From Pseudomonadota bacterium (GTDB lineage: Bacteria; Pseudomonadota; Alphaproteobacteria; Rhizobiales; Beijerinckiaceae), in the NCBI GenBank assembly GCA_023426505.1, contig JAFAAP010000320.1, forward strand, positions 1-13,070: a stretch of 13,070 nt of DNA. The letters run 5' to 3'. Each line of letters opens with the position of its first letter. Position 1 is the first letter of the stretch. The notes beneath the pieces are model-generated. The model was not told the DNA's origin. It ran no database searches and was given only the letters and a program-made list of their open reading frames with translations. Made by a program: the position numbers and the translations under genes. Shown one piece after another: positions 1-7,361 of the stretch.

Positions 1-1
1 G

Positions 2-610
2 GCAACGCCTGCCCAAGCCCCCGCCCAGCCGCAGGCTCCCGCGACCGCGCAGCCCGCGCCGCAGCCGGCCGCGCCCGCAACCCCGAGCCCGGCGCCGGTC
101 ACGGCGGGCCGTTCGACCCTCTTCCCCAATCCGGGCGATCCGACCAACGTGGACGAAGGCGTGCTGGTGTCGAAGCCCACGGTGATGATCGAGGGCAAGA
201 GCACCTGGGACGACGGCTTCGCGAACTTGAAAAGCGCTTTCGTCAAGATCGAGGACGAGCTGAAGAAGGCCGGCATCGTCCCCACGGGCCGGCCGCTCAC
301 GGTCTTCCTGCACACGGACGACGGCGGCTTCCGCTACCAAGCCATGGTCCCAATCGCGCAGGTGCCCGAGGGCAAGAGCGAGCTGACGCCGGAGATCAAG
401 TTCGGCAAGACCCCGGAGGGCAAGACCTTCCGGTTCGTGCACGAGGACGCCTACGACGAGATCGACGGCACCTACGAGACGATCACGGCCTATCTCGACG
501 CCAAGGACATCGTGTCGAAGGACGTGTTCGTGGAGGAATACGTGACCGACCTCACGGACTCCTCCGACACGAACCTGAAGGTGAACATCTACGTCCAGCC
601 GAAGGACTGA
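2..610 (+). CDS. GyrI-like/effector-binding-domain protein, exported, 5' end outside window
   Basis: The frame is open from base 2 to the TGA at 608-610, giving 202 visible residues, so the true start lies upstream. Visible residues 1 to about 36 are a Pro/Ala/Gln-rich low-complexity linker. From about residue 50 the sequence resembles the GyrI-like (AraC effector-binding, SOUL-type) fold, with strings such as PTVMIEGKSTWDDGFANLK, GRPLTVFLHTDD and GFRYQAMVPI. This fold binds small amphipathic ligands. I see no DNA-binding domain in the visible part. A disordered Pro/Ala linker ahead of the domain is typical of exported versions with a signal peptide, but that end cannot be seen here. The internal GTG at 149 is not a credible start because the same-frame sequence upstream is coherent protein. 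The gene converges on the metallo-hydrolase gene with 6 bases between stops. The family call is moderately sure; the ligand is unknown. Confidence 0.75.
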   Translation, partial: ATPAQAPAQPQAPATAQPAPQPAAPATPSPAPVTAGRSTLFPNPGDPTNVDEGVLVSKPTVMIEGKSTWDDGFANLKSAFVKIEDELKKAGIVPTGRPLTVFLHTDDGGFRYQAMVPIAQVPEGKSELTPEIKFGKTPEGKTFRFVHEDAYDEIDGTYETITAYLDAKDIVSKDVFVEEYVTDLTDSSDTNLKVNIYVQPKD

Positions 611-616
611 CCTTCC

Positions 617-1687
617 CTACGCCTGGGAGCCCGCCTCCCAGGCCTGTCCCGGCCGCAACGCCCGGAAGCGCTCGGGCGAAACGTCGGCGGCGATCAGCGC
701 CGTCTCCAGCTCCTGAACCGGCTCCTCGACGCCCTCGTTCGTAAGCCGGAACGTGCCCCAATGGTGGCCGAGCGCCTGCTCGGCCATGAGGATGGACAGC
801 GCCCGCACCGCATCGTCTGGGTTCATGTGCTGCGGCTGCATGAACCAGCGCGGCTCGTAGGCCCCGATCGGCAGATGCGCCAGGCGGGGCCGGCCGAAGC
901 GCTCCTTCACCCGGTGGAAGATCTTGCCGTCGCCGAAGCCGGTATCGCCCACGTGGTAGATCACGCCCGCCGGCGTCGTGAGCACGTAGGCGCACCACAG
1001 CGCCATGCGTCGGTCGTTCATGCCCCGGGCCGACCAGTGATAGGCGGGCTCCAGATGAGCCGTGACGCCGTTGCCCAAATCCACCGCGTCGCCCCAGTCG
1101 CCCGTCTCGACCGGGATGTCCGGGTGCCCGGCCCGGATGACGGCGTCGTTGCCCAGTGGCGCGACGACCTTCGGGCGGTGGCGCCGCCAGACGGCCCCAA
1201 GGGTGTCAAGATCGAGATGGTCGTAGTGGTTGTGGGTGATGAGCACCACGTGGATCGGCGGCAGGTCGTCGAACCCGATGCCGGGCTCGTTGACCCGCTT
1301 CGGCCCCGCGAAGGAGACTGGGCTCGCCCGCTCGGAAAAGACCGGATCGGTCAGGATGTTGAGCCCTGCCACCTGGATCAGGAACGAGGCGTGGCCGATC
1401 AGGGTTACGCGCAGGCCGTCCACGGAGGCCGGCGGCTTGTCGCGAAAGGGGCTCGGGAAGCTTTCCGGCCACTCCTTTCGCCCCCCGCCCATCTGCCAGC
1501 GCAGGAGTTCGGTGAGGCCTTTGTCCTGCGGCTGGCCGGGCGAGAAGAACCGCACTCCGTCGAAATGGTCCGTGACCGGCCCGTCGTAATAGGGATTCCG
1601 CGCACGCGCGGCCGTCGCCCAGCCGACCATGCCGGTGACCGCGAGGGCGGGGACGCTCAGGGCCTTGAGGATGGTGCGGCGGTTCAT
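617..1687 (-). CDS. MBL-fold metallo-hydrolase (NAPE-PLD/UlaG-like) with Tat-type signal
   Basis: The 356-residue protein starts at the ATG at 1687. An AGGAGA lies 10 bases upstream, and the residues from there form an export signal. The frame is open upstream to 1957, but that stretch crosses a palindromic repeat and is not convincing protein. The N-terminus (MNRRTILKAL..., hydrophobic stretch, then ATAARA) looks like a twin-arginine signal, so a periplasmic location is inferred. The metallo-beta-lactamase core runs from about residue 92 to 335. It has GHASFLIQ at 98-105, LTDPVFSERASP at 112-123, the metal motif HNHYDH at 152-157, GDTG at 248-251, and late histidines H287 and H308/H309. The block TDPVFSERASP...GPKRV resembles N-acyl-phosphatidylethanolamine phospholipase D-like hydrolases. 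A phosphodiester or related substrate is inferred; the true substrate is unknown. A perfect 9-bp inverted repeat lies inside its last codons. Confidence 0.88.
   Translation of the reverse strand: MNRRTILKALSVPALAVTGMVGWATAARARNPYYDGPVTDHFDGVRFFSPGQPQDKGLTELLRWQMGGGRKEWPESFPSPFRDKPPASVDGLRVTLIGHASFLIQVAGLNILTDPVFSERASPVSFAGPKRVNEPGIGFDDLPPIHVVLITHNHYDHLDLDTLGAVWRRHRPKVVAPLGNDAVIRAGHPDIPVETGDWGDAVDLGNGVTAHLEPAYHWSARGMNDRRMALWCAYVLTTPAGVIYHVGDTGFGDGKIFHRVKERFGRPRLAHLPIGAYEPRWFMQPQHMNPDDAVRALSILMAEQALGHHWGTFRLTNEGVEEPVQELETALIAADVSPERFRALRPGQAWEAGSQA
621..643. other. Perfect 9-bp stem-loop at a convergent gene junction
   Basis: GCCTGGGAG at 621-629 and CTCCCAGGC at 635-643 are perfect inverse complements around a 5-base loop. 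The element lies 11 bases after the stop of the + gene and inside the last codons of the opposing metallo-hydrolase gene. No T-run follows on +, so it is not a standard intrinsic terminator. It may still mark the 3' end of the upstream gene's mRNA. It could also be chance at this GC content. Confidence 0.4.
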
Positions 1688-1697
1688 GGGCGGCTCG

Positions 1698-1703
1698 TCT
1701 CCT
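1698..1703 (-). promoter_or_regulatory. Ribosome binding site deciding the metallo-hydrolase start
   Basis: On the minus strand this reads AGGAGA, 10 bases upstream of the ATG at 1687. It supports that ATG, which begins the Tat-like signal, over the open but protein-unlike sequence upstream. Confidence 0.6.
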
Positions 1704-1799
1704 GGAAAGAGGCTTAAGCGTGGGGTGCCGGGGCCGGATCGGCAAGGGCGACGGGCGAGGCGAGCCATCACGCATGCGTCATGCCAGGCCGTTTCCTTT

Positions 1800-1903
1800 G
1801 TCATCCCCGGCGAGCCGAAGGCGAGGGAAGGGGACCCGAATTCCGGTATGAGCTTGGATTCCCTTTCCCTCCGGCGGCGAAGCCGCCTCCGGCCGGGAAT
1901 GAC
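1800..1903. repeat. Imperfect palindromic repeat, ends GTCATCCCCGGC / GCCGGGAATGAC
   Basis: The left arm begins GTCATCCCCGGCGAGCCGAA and includes GAGGGAAGGGGACCC. The right arm ends CCGGCCGGGAATGAC and includes GGATTCCCTTTCCCTCCG. The reverse complement of the right arm aligns with the left arm over about 45 bases with a few mismatches and gaps. The right arm also contains a small hairpin, GGCGGCGAAGCCGCC at 1883-1897. It sits between the metallo-hydrolase gene and the ffh operon and has no credible coding content. Elements of this look are frequent in Rhizobiales intergenic DNA; this is from memory. I see no obvious target-site duplication. Confidence 0.7.
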
Positions 1904-2067
1904 AGATGGCCCCTTTCCTTGACTTTGCCCTGTTTCACCCTTACGTGCTGACCGCAAATCTGTAGAGCGAGCCCAGATGAGCCGCCGACCAGCCCGAGAG
2001 GCTGGAGGTCAACGCCCGACAGCGCGATGCGCCCTCGGGCGCGCTTCCATTTGGAGCTTTCCCTACA
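1904..2067. other. Non-coding stretch between two palindromic repeats
   Basis: Together with the flanking repeats this is part of a gap of about 480 bases (1688-2170) without a gene. Short frames here do not look like protein. The promoter of the ffh operon is probably in or near this stretch. A TTGACT occurs at 1919-1924, but I see no good -10 at the right spacing, so I do not call a promoter. Confidence 0.4.
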
Positions 2068-2154
2068 CGTCATGACCGGTCTTATCCGGTCATCCACGCC
2101 TTCGCCCTTGGCTTGAAAGACGTGGATGACAGCGATCCAAGTGCCGCCATGACG
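2068..2154. repeat. Second type of imperfect palindromic repeat, just ahead of the ffh operon
   Basis: The left end starts CGTCATGACCGG and contains GTCATCCACG. The right half contains CGTGGATGAC and ends GCCGCCATGACG. The end heptamers CGTCATG/CATGACG and the inner TCATCCACG/CGTGGATGA pair as inverse complements, with divergent sequence between. It differs from the repeat at 1800-1903. It stops 17 bases before the start codon of the small gene at 2171, so it is probably within or next to that mRNA's leader. Confidence 0.6.
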
Positions 2155-2170
2155 AACGAGGATGGAAAGA

Positions 2171-2386
2171 ATGTCGGACGACACATTGCGGATCGAGGAT
2201 GCGGTCAACGAGACCTGCCCGTGGTCGGGAAAGCCGATCGCGGCGGACTCGCTCACCCTCTACCGCGACGCGGTCGTGGGCTTCTGCAATCCGGGCTGCC
2301 GCGACAAGTTCAAGGCGGCGATCGACCATTTCGAAAAGGCTCTCGCGGAACGCGATGCGCCGCTTCTCGCGAAAGGATTTGAATAA
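2171..2386 (+). CDS. Small YHS/TRASH-like putative metal-binding protein
   Basis: The protein has 71 residues. I prefer the ATG at 2171 because GGAAAG lies just ahead; an in-frame ATG at 2162 would add only three residues. The core reads CPWSGKPI (Cys16), then GFCNPGC (Cys39, Cys43) and RDKFKAAIDHFEKAL. A first Cys in a CPxSGK turn, then a Tyr-containing strand, an FCxxGC motif and an amphipathic helix with DKF recall the YHS/TRASH-type fold that binds metal through Cys. With three cysteines, metal binding is plausible but not shown. Similar short proteins are, as I recall, often labelled glutathione S-transferase in Rhizobiales; the sequence gives no support for that activity. Its stop lies two bases before the ffh ATG, so the two are surely cotranscribed. 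Confidence 0.8.
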   Translation: MSDDTLRIEDAVNETCPWSGKPIAADSLTLYRDAVVGFCNPGCRDKFKAAIDHFEKALAERDAPLLAKGFE

Positions 2387-2388
2387 CC

Positions 2389-3945
<1,557 letters not shown>

Positions 3946-3950
3946 GTTTC

Positions 3951-3976
3951 GTCATTCCCGGCGTGCCGGGGATGAC
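3951..3976. repeat. 26-bp palindrome in the ffh-rpsP gap
   Basis: The halves GTCATTCCCGGCG and TGCCGGGGATGAC are inverse complements at 11 of 13 positions with almost no spacer. The sequence matches the two ends of the longer repeat at 1800-1903 joined together, so it may be a minimal or deleted form of that family. In RNA it would form a hairpin 5 bases after the ffh stop and about 40 bases before the rpsP start. No T-run follows, so I do not call it a terminator. Confidence 0.6.
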
Positions 3977-4017
3977 GGTGAAGTTTGATCACCAGGACAC
4001 TGACAAGGAGAAACCGA

Positions 4018-4371
4018 ATGTCCCTGAAGATCCGTCTGACCCGTGCCGGCGCCAAGAAGCGCCCGTACTACCGCATCGTCGTCGCCGACTCGCGCTCCCC
4101 GCGCGACGGCCGCTTCATCGAGAAGGTCGGCACCTACGACCCGATGAAGCCGAAGGACGATGCGGCCCGCGTCACCCTCGAGACCGACAAGATCCAGGCC
4201 TGGCTCGCCAAGGGTGCCCAGCCGACCGATCGCGTCCTGCGCTTCCTCGATGCCGCCGGCCTCCTGAAGCGTTCGCCGCGCAACAACCCGCAGAAGGCCG
4301 TCCCGGGCAAGAAGGCCCAGGAGCGCGCCGACGCCAAGGCCGCCGCGGCTGCTTCGGGCGAGGCTGCGTAA
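4018..4371 (+). CDS. rpsP: 30S ribosomal protein S16
   Basis: The 117-residue protein begins MSLKIRLTRAGAKKRPYYRI, the diagnostic S16 N-terminus, followed by VVADSRSPRDGRFIEKVG and YDP. S16 binds 16S rRNA in the 5' domain and is needed for 30S assembly. The start at 4018 has AAGGAG at 4005-4010, 7 bases upstream; an in-frame ATG further up (3985) would add non-S16 residues. S16 is commonly 80-90 residues. The extra C-terminal stretch, rich in Ala and Lys (KAQERADAKAAAAASGEAA), is usual in alphaproteobacteria. The gene lies 72 bases after ffh and 5 bases before the ATG of rimM, in the classical rpsP-rimM-trmD order. Confidence 0.98.
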   Translation: MSLKIRLTRAGAKKRPYYRIVVADSRSPRDGRFIEKVGTYDPMKPKDDAARVTLETDKIQAWLAKGAQPTDRVLRFLDAAGLLKRSPRNNPQKAVPGKKAQERADAKAAAAASGEAA

Positions 4372-4376
4372 GCACC

Positions 4377-5093
4377 ATGACGAAGGAGCGTTTCCAAAAA
4401 CGCTCCACCTCCCCCCTCCCCCCTGTGGGGAGGGGCAGGGGTGGGGGTGTGAGCGCCAATATCTCAGATCGTGGCGCCGACACCCCCACCTCCAACTCCT
4501 CCCCACAAGGGACAGGAGGGTTGCCAGCGTCTCGACGAGACGACCTCGTCCTCGTCGGCGAGTTCGGCCGCGCCCATGGCCTCAAGGGCGAGGTGCGGCT
4601 GAAATCCCATACCGGCGATCCTGTGGCGATCGCTGCTTACGGCCCGCTCACCACGGCGAACGGCCAAAAGATTTCCCTGAAAAAGAATGCTCGGCCTGCT
4701 CCTGGGGGCGCGCCCGACATGCTCATCGTGCAGGTCGAGGGCGTGACCACCCGCGAGGCCGCGGAAGCCCTCAACCGCACCGAGCTCTATCTCGAACGCG
4801 ACAGGCTCCCGCCGCCGGATGAGGAAGACGAGTTCCTGCTCGCCGACCTGATCGGCTTGGCCGTGCAGGACGAGGCCGGCACGGTCGTCGGCACCGTCGT
4901 GGACGTGCCGAACTATGGCGGCGGCGACCTCTTGGAGATCCGGCCCGCCAAGGGCGGCGCGACCGCGCTCCTGCCCTTCACCAAGGCCTTCGTGCCGGTG
5001 GTCGAGATCGCCGAGAAGCGCATCGTCGCGGCGCTGCCGGACGATTTCTTCGCGCCCGCCCGGGCGCGGCCCGACGACGAGGACGAGGCGTGA
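4377..5093 (+). CDS. rimM: Ribosome maturation factor RimM with repeat-encoded N-terminal extension
   Basis: RimM binds S19 and helps mature the 30S head. The N-terminal beta-barrel domain starts at LVLVGEFGRAHGLKGEVRL (residues about 57-75 if ATG 4377 is used), and the PRC-barrel domain runs from about FLLADLIGL to VAALPDDFFAP. From ATG 4377 the protein is 238 residues, against about 170-190 for the family. The excess is residues 1-54, most of which are encoded by a palindromic repeat (4414-4520). GTG at 4449 is an alternative start (214 residues); TTG at 4521 has AGGAGG only one base ahead and is unlikely. The gene starts 5 bases after rpsP and its TGA overlaps the trmD GTG in a GTGA, so the two are translationally coupled. 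Identity is sure; the start is not. Confidence 0.93.
   Translation: MTKERFQKRSTSPLPPVGRGRGGGVSANISDRGADTPTSNSSPQGTGGLPASRRDDLVLVGEFGRAHGLKGEVRLKSHTGDPVAIAAYGPLTTANGQKISLKKNARPAPGGAPDMLIVQVEGVTTREAAEALNRTELYLERDRLPPPDEEDEFLLADLIGLAVQDEAGTVVGTVVDVPNYGGGDLLEIRPAKGGATALLPFTKAFVPVVEIAEKRIVAALPDDFFAPARARPDDEDEA
4385..4406 (+). other. Perfect 9-bp hairpin at the start of rimM
   Basis: GGAGCGTTT at 4385-4393 and AAACGCTCC at 4398-4406 pair perfectly around a CCAA loop. The hairpin starts 14 bases after the rpsP stop and lies in codons 3-10 of rimM if ATG 4377 is used. No T-run follows, so termination is unlikely. A role in slowing rimM translation or in stabilising the 3' end of rpsP mRNA is inferred. 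The stem is directly followed by the larger palindrome at 4414-4520. Confidence 0.6.
4414..4520. repeat. C/G-rich imperfect palindromic repeat inside the rimM frame
   Basis: The left arm (about 4414-4450) runs CCCTCCCCCCTGTGGGGAGG then GGCAGGGGTGGGGGTGT. The right arm (about 4480-4520) runs ACACCCCCACCTCC, ACTCCTCCCCACAAGG and ends GGAGGG. The reverse complement of the right arm aligns with the left arm over nearly its whole length. The centre holds GGCGCC at 4473-4478. The rimM frame passes through without a stop, giving SPLPPVGRGRGGGVS on one arm and DTPTSNSSPQGTGG on the other. As I recall, similar CTCCCC...GGGGAG elements are common in Methylobacterium-like genomes. Confidence 0.7.
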
Positions 5094-5800
5094 GCTTCAA
5101 CGCCACCATCCTGACCCTCTATCCCGACATGTTTCCCGGACCGCTCGGCATGTCGCTGTCGGGCGATGCCCTCGCGCGCGGGGTCTGGACCCTGAATGCG
5201 CGCAACATCCGCGACCACGGGCTCGGCCGCCACCGCACCGTGGACGACACGCCGGCCGGGGGCGGCCCCGGCATGGTGCTGCGCTGCGACGTGCTCGGCC
5301 AAGCCATCGACGCCAACGTGCCGGAAGGGGACCCGCGCCCGAAGCTCCTCATGAGCCCGCGCGGCAAGCCGCTGACGCAAGCCCGCGTGCGCGAGCTGGC
5401 GGCGGGGCCAGGCGTCGTCATCGTGTGCGGCCGGTTCGAGGGCGTCGACGAGCGCGTGATCGAGGGGCGCGGCCTGGAGGAGGTCTCCATCGGCGACTAC
5501 GTGCTCTCCGGCGGCGAGATGGCGGCCTTCGTGCTGCTCGACGCCTGTGTGCGCCTGCTCCCCGGCGTGATGGGCAAGGAGGCCTCCGGCACCGAGGAGA
5601 GCTTCGAGACCAATCGCCTCGAATACCCGCACTACACCCGTCCCCGCGAATGGGAGGGCCGCACCATCCCCGAGGTGCTGCTCAACGGCAACCACGCGGC
5701 CATCGAGAAATGGCGCCGCGCGGAATCCGAACGCGTCACCCGCGAGCGGCGGCCCGATCTTCTCGACCGGCCGGCCGGCCAAGGCCCAGCCGCCACTTGA
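5090..5800 (+). CDS. trmD: tRNA (guanine-N1)-methyltransferase TrmD
   Basis: The 236-residue SPOUT methyltransferase uses S-adenosylmethionine to make m1G37 in tRNAs and so prevents +1 frameshifts. The start is GTG (MSFNATILTLYPDMFPG), overlapping the rimM stop by four bases. Family motifs are DDTPAGGGPGMVLRCD (52-67), LLMSPRGKPLTQ (86-97), the trefoil-knot cofactor site IVCGRFEGVDERV (111-123) and SIGDYVLSGGEMAA (133-146), and YPHYTRP (179-185). In the loop where the E. coli enzyme has its catalytic Asp ahead of SF, this protein has Glu170 (EESFE); I believe Glu is common there in alphaproteobacteria. The last 65 bases overlap the 3' end of the opposing transporter gene. Identity is certain. 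Confidence 0.97.
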   Translation: MSFNATILTLYPDMFPGPLGMSLSGDALARGVWTLNARNIRDHGLGRHRTVDDTPAGGGPGMVLRCDVLGQAIDANVPEGDPRPKLLMSPRGKPLTQARVRELAAGPGVVIVCGRFEGVDERVIEGRGLEEVSIGDYVLSGGEMAAFVLLDACVRLLPGVMGKEASGTEESFETNRLEYPHYTRPREWEGRTIPEVLLNGNHAAIEKWRRAESERVTRERRPDLLDRPAGQGPAAT

Positions 5801-6656
5801 GGTTCACGCCCGCGCTTCCCAGCAGGATGAGCGCGATGCCGCCCCACTGGGCCGGCGAGAGGTCGCGCCCGTAGGCGACGTAATCGACCAGGATCGCCAC
5901 GGCCGGATACACGAAGGACAGGACCGCCACCCGCGTGGTCGGCAGCTTCTGCAAGGCCGAATAAAGCAGGATGTACATCAGGCTCGTGTGCACCACCCCC
6001 ACGGTGACCAGGTAGCCCCACTGGAGACCATGCGCCGGCAGGGCGGAGAAATCCGCGAGTGGCGCCAGCATCGCGGTGCCGAGCGCCACCTGGACCAAGG
6101 CGATGAGGTGGGGCGGGATGCCCTTAAGCCGCTTGGTCACGATGGACGCGACTGCGTAAAGGGCGGCAGCGCCCAGCGCGAGGCCGATCCCCGCGAGATA
6201 GCCGCCCGTGAGCGAGAAGCCGGCCGGATCGATCTTCACCACCAGCATGAGGCCCGCGAAGGCGACCGCGATGAAGGCCAGAGCGTCGGCCGTGGGGCGC
6301 TCGCCGAACAGCACCACGCCAAGCAGGATCAGGAAGAAGGGCTGCATGTTGTAGACGGTCGTGGCGATCGAGATCGACACGAGGTCGTAGGCGGAGAACA
6401 GGAGCACCCAGTTCAGCACGATCGCGACCCCGCCCACGAGGCACAGGAGAACGTCGTTCCGGGTGAAGCGCCACGGAAAGAGAAGGCCGCACCAGCCGCA
6501 ATAGGCCGCTAGGCAGACCGCGCCGACGAGGCAGCGGAAGAACACCACGTTCCAGATCGACTGGCCCGACTCGATCACGAAGTACCCGATGGTGCCCGAG
6601 ATCGCCATGGCGGCCGCCATCTCCAGCCCGCCGCCCCGTTCCGTTCCGTCGCTCAT
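5736..6656 (-). CDS. EamA/DMT-family transporter
   Basis: The 306-residue inner-membrane protein has about ten hydrophobic segments in two similar halves (about 12-141 and 153-287), the pattern of the drug/metabolite transporter EamA family. Each half ends in a typical feature: YNMQPFFLILLGVVLFGERP at 102-121 and LSFVYPAVAILVDYVAYG at 246-263. Members export amino acids, metabolites or drugs, or take up nucleotide sugars; the substrate here cannot be read from sequence. The ATG at 6656 has GGGAGGT four bases upstream; a GTG two codons earlier would overlap that site. It is divergent from an AsnC/Lrp regulator with a gap of 95 bases, which suggests the regulator controls it and that an amino acid may be the substrate. 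Its 3' end overlaps trmD by 65 bases. Confidence 0.92.
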   Translation of the reverse strand: MSDGTERGGGLEMAAAMAISGTIGYFVIESGQSIWNVVFFRCLVGAVCLAAYCGWCGLLFPWRFTRNDVLLCLVGGVAIVLNWVLLFSAYDLVSISIATTVYNMQPFFLILLGVVLFGERPTADALAFIAVAFAGLMLVVKIDPAGFSLTGGYLAGIGLALGAAALYAVASIVTKRLKGIPPHLIALVQVALGTAMLAPLADFSALPAHGLQWGYLVTVGVVHTSLMYILLYSALQKLPTTRVAVLSFVYPAVAILVDYVAYGRDLSPAQWGGIALILLGSAGVNLKWRLGLGRPAGREDRAAARG

Positions 6657-6751
6657 GCGCACCTCCCATGAAGAGGCGATACTTTACGGGTGCAGACGCC
6701 AGCAGTACCGTGGTGTCGGAAGGCGTTTCGCGGAAAAGGAGCTTCGATCCA
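6657..6751. promoter_or_regulatory. Shared divergent promoter region of the EamA and Lrp genes
   Basis: This 95-base gap separates two divergent genes and must hold both promoters. Local AT-rich runs such as TACTTTAC (on +) and its complement GTAAAGTA are possible -10 material. I see no convincing pair of -35 and -10 boxes on either strand and no clear Lrp operator palindrome. The region is marked because of the layout, not because of a motif. Confidence 0.4.
6736..6741 (+). promoter_or_regulatory. Ribosome binding site deciding the Lrp start
   Basis: AAGGAG lies 10 bases upstream of the ATG at 6752. It supports this start over an in-frame ATG at 6668, which would add 28 residues not expected in the family and run into the divergent promoter region. 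Confidence 0.65.
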
Positions 6752-7234
6752 ATGGGCACAGCAGCAAAGAAGCTTCGAAACGAAAGCCATGCGCTCGACG
6801 AGACCGACCGCGCCCTGATCGCGGCACTCGCCGGCAATGCCCGCCAGTCGCTCGCGGATCTCGCCCGCACGGTCGGGCTCTCCGGCCCCAGCGTGGCCGA
6901 GCGGCTGCGCCGTCTGGAGGAGGCGGGGCCGGTGACCGGCTATTCGGTCGACCTCGACCACCGGGCGCTGGGCTACGGCCTCACGGCCATCGTGCGCATC
7001 AGGCCCCTGCCGGGCCAGCTCCACATGGTCGAGAAGCTCCTGGTCGAGAGCCCGGAGGTGATCGAATGTGACAAGGTCACCGGAGACGACTGCTACATCG
7101 CCCGCTACGTCCTGCGCAGCATCGACGAGCTCGATCCGATCCTGGACAAGATCGCCCAGCGGGCCCAGACCAGCACCTCCATCGTCAAGGCGACCCCGAT
7201 CAAGCGACGGCTCCCGCCTCTGCCGGAGGCATGA
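6752..7234 (+). CDS. Lrp/AsnC-family transcriptional regulator
   Basis: The 160-residue protein has the usual family length from this start. Residues 16-62 are the AsnC-type helix-turn-helix (LDETDRALIAALAGNAR...SLADLARTVGLSGPSVAERL). Residues about 74-150 are the ligand-binding RAM domain, with VTGDDCYIARYV at 109-120 in the place of the family's G-D motif. Such proteins form octamers or dimers and sense amino acids. A GP pair occurs at 59-60 where the family usually has GVI, a small oddity after the helix-turn-helix. It is divergent from the EamA transporter gene, a common layout for a regulator and its exporter; both that target and self-regulation are inferred. Confidence 0.93.
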   Translation: MGTAAKKLRNESHALDETDRALIAALAGNARQSLADLARTVGLSGPSVAERLRRLEEAGPVTGYSVDLDHRALGYGLTAIVRIRPLPGQLHMVEKLLVESPEVIECDKVTGDDCYIARYVLRSIDELDPILDKIAQRAQTSTSIVKATPIKRRLPPLPEA

Positions 7235-7249
7235 AGCCGCTTTTGACCA

Positions 7250-7278
7250 TCGACAATCGCCCGAAACTCCTGTATAGG
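7250..7278 (+). promoter_or_regulatory. Candidate sigma-70 promoter of rplS
   Basis: TCGACA (7250-7255, five of six to TTGACA) and TATAGG (7273-7278, four of six to TATAAT) are 17 bases apart. The pair lies about 85 bases upstream of rplS and just after the lrp gene. A separate promoter is expected because rplS is cut off from the trmD operon by the opposing EamA gene. Confidence 0.5.
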
Positions 7279-7306
7279 CGCGGCCTCAACTTAAAACAGG
7301 ACGCCG

Positions 7307-7322
7307 AAATCCCGCGGGTTTT
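7307..7322. other. Short palindrome in the rplS leader
   Basis: AAATCCCGCGGGTTTT pairs with its own reverse complement at seven of eight positions per half, centred on CGCG. It lies between the candidate promoter and the rplS start. It could be a protein-binding site or chance; a spacerless palindrome makes a poor RNA hairpin. Confidence 0.25.
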
Positions 7323-7361
7323 GAGTTCGCTCAGGGCCACGTAACGGCAGGAGTTTAGACC

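Noticed and set aside
761..1717. Long + strand frame opposite the metallo-hydrolase
   Set aside because: It is a mirror frame of a well-supported gene at high GC; the translation has no family features.
1688..1957. Longer N-terminus of the metallo-hydrolase
   Set aside because: It crosses the repeat at 1800-1903, while the Tat-like signal and a good ribosome site fix the start at 1687.
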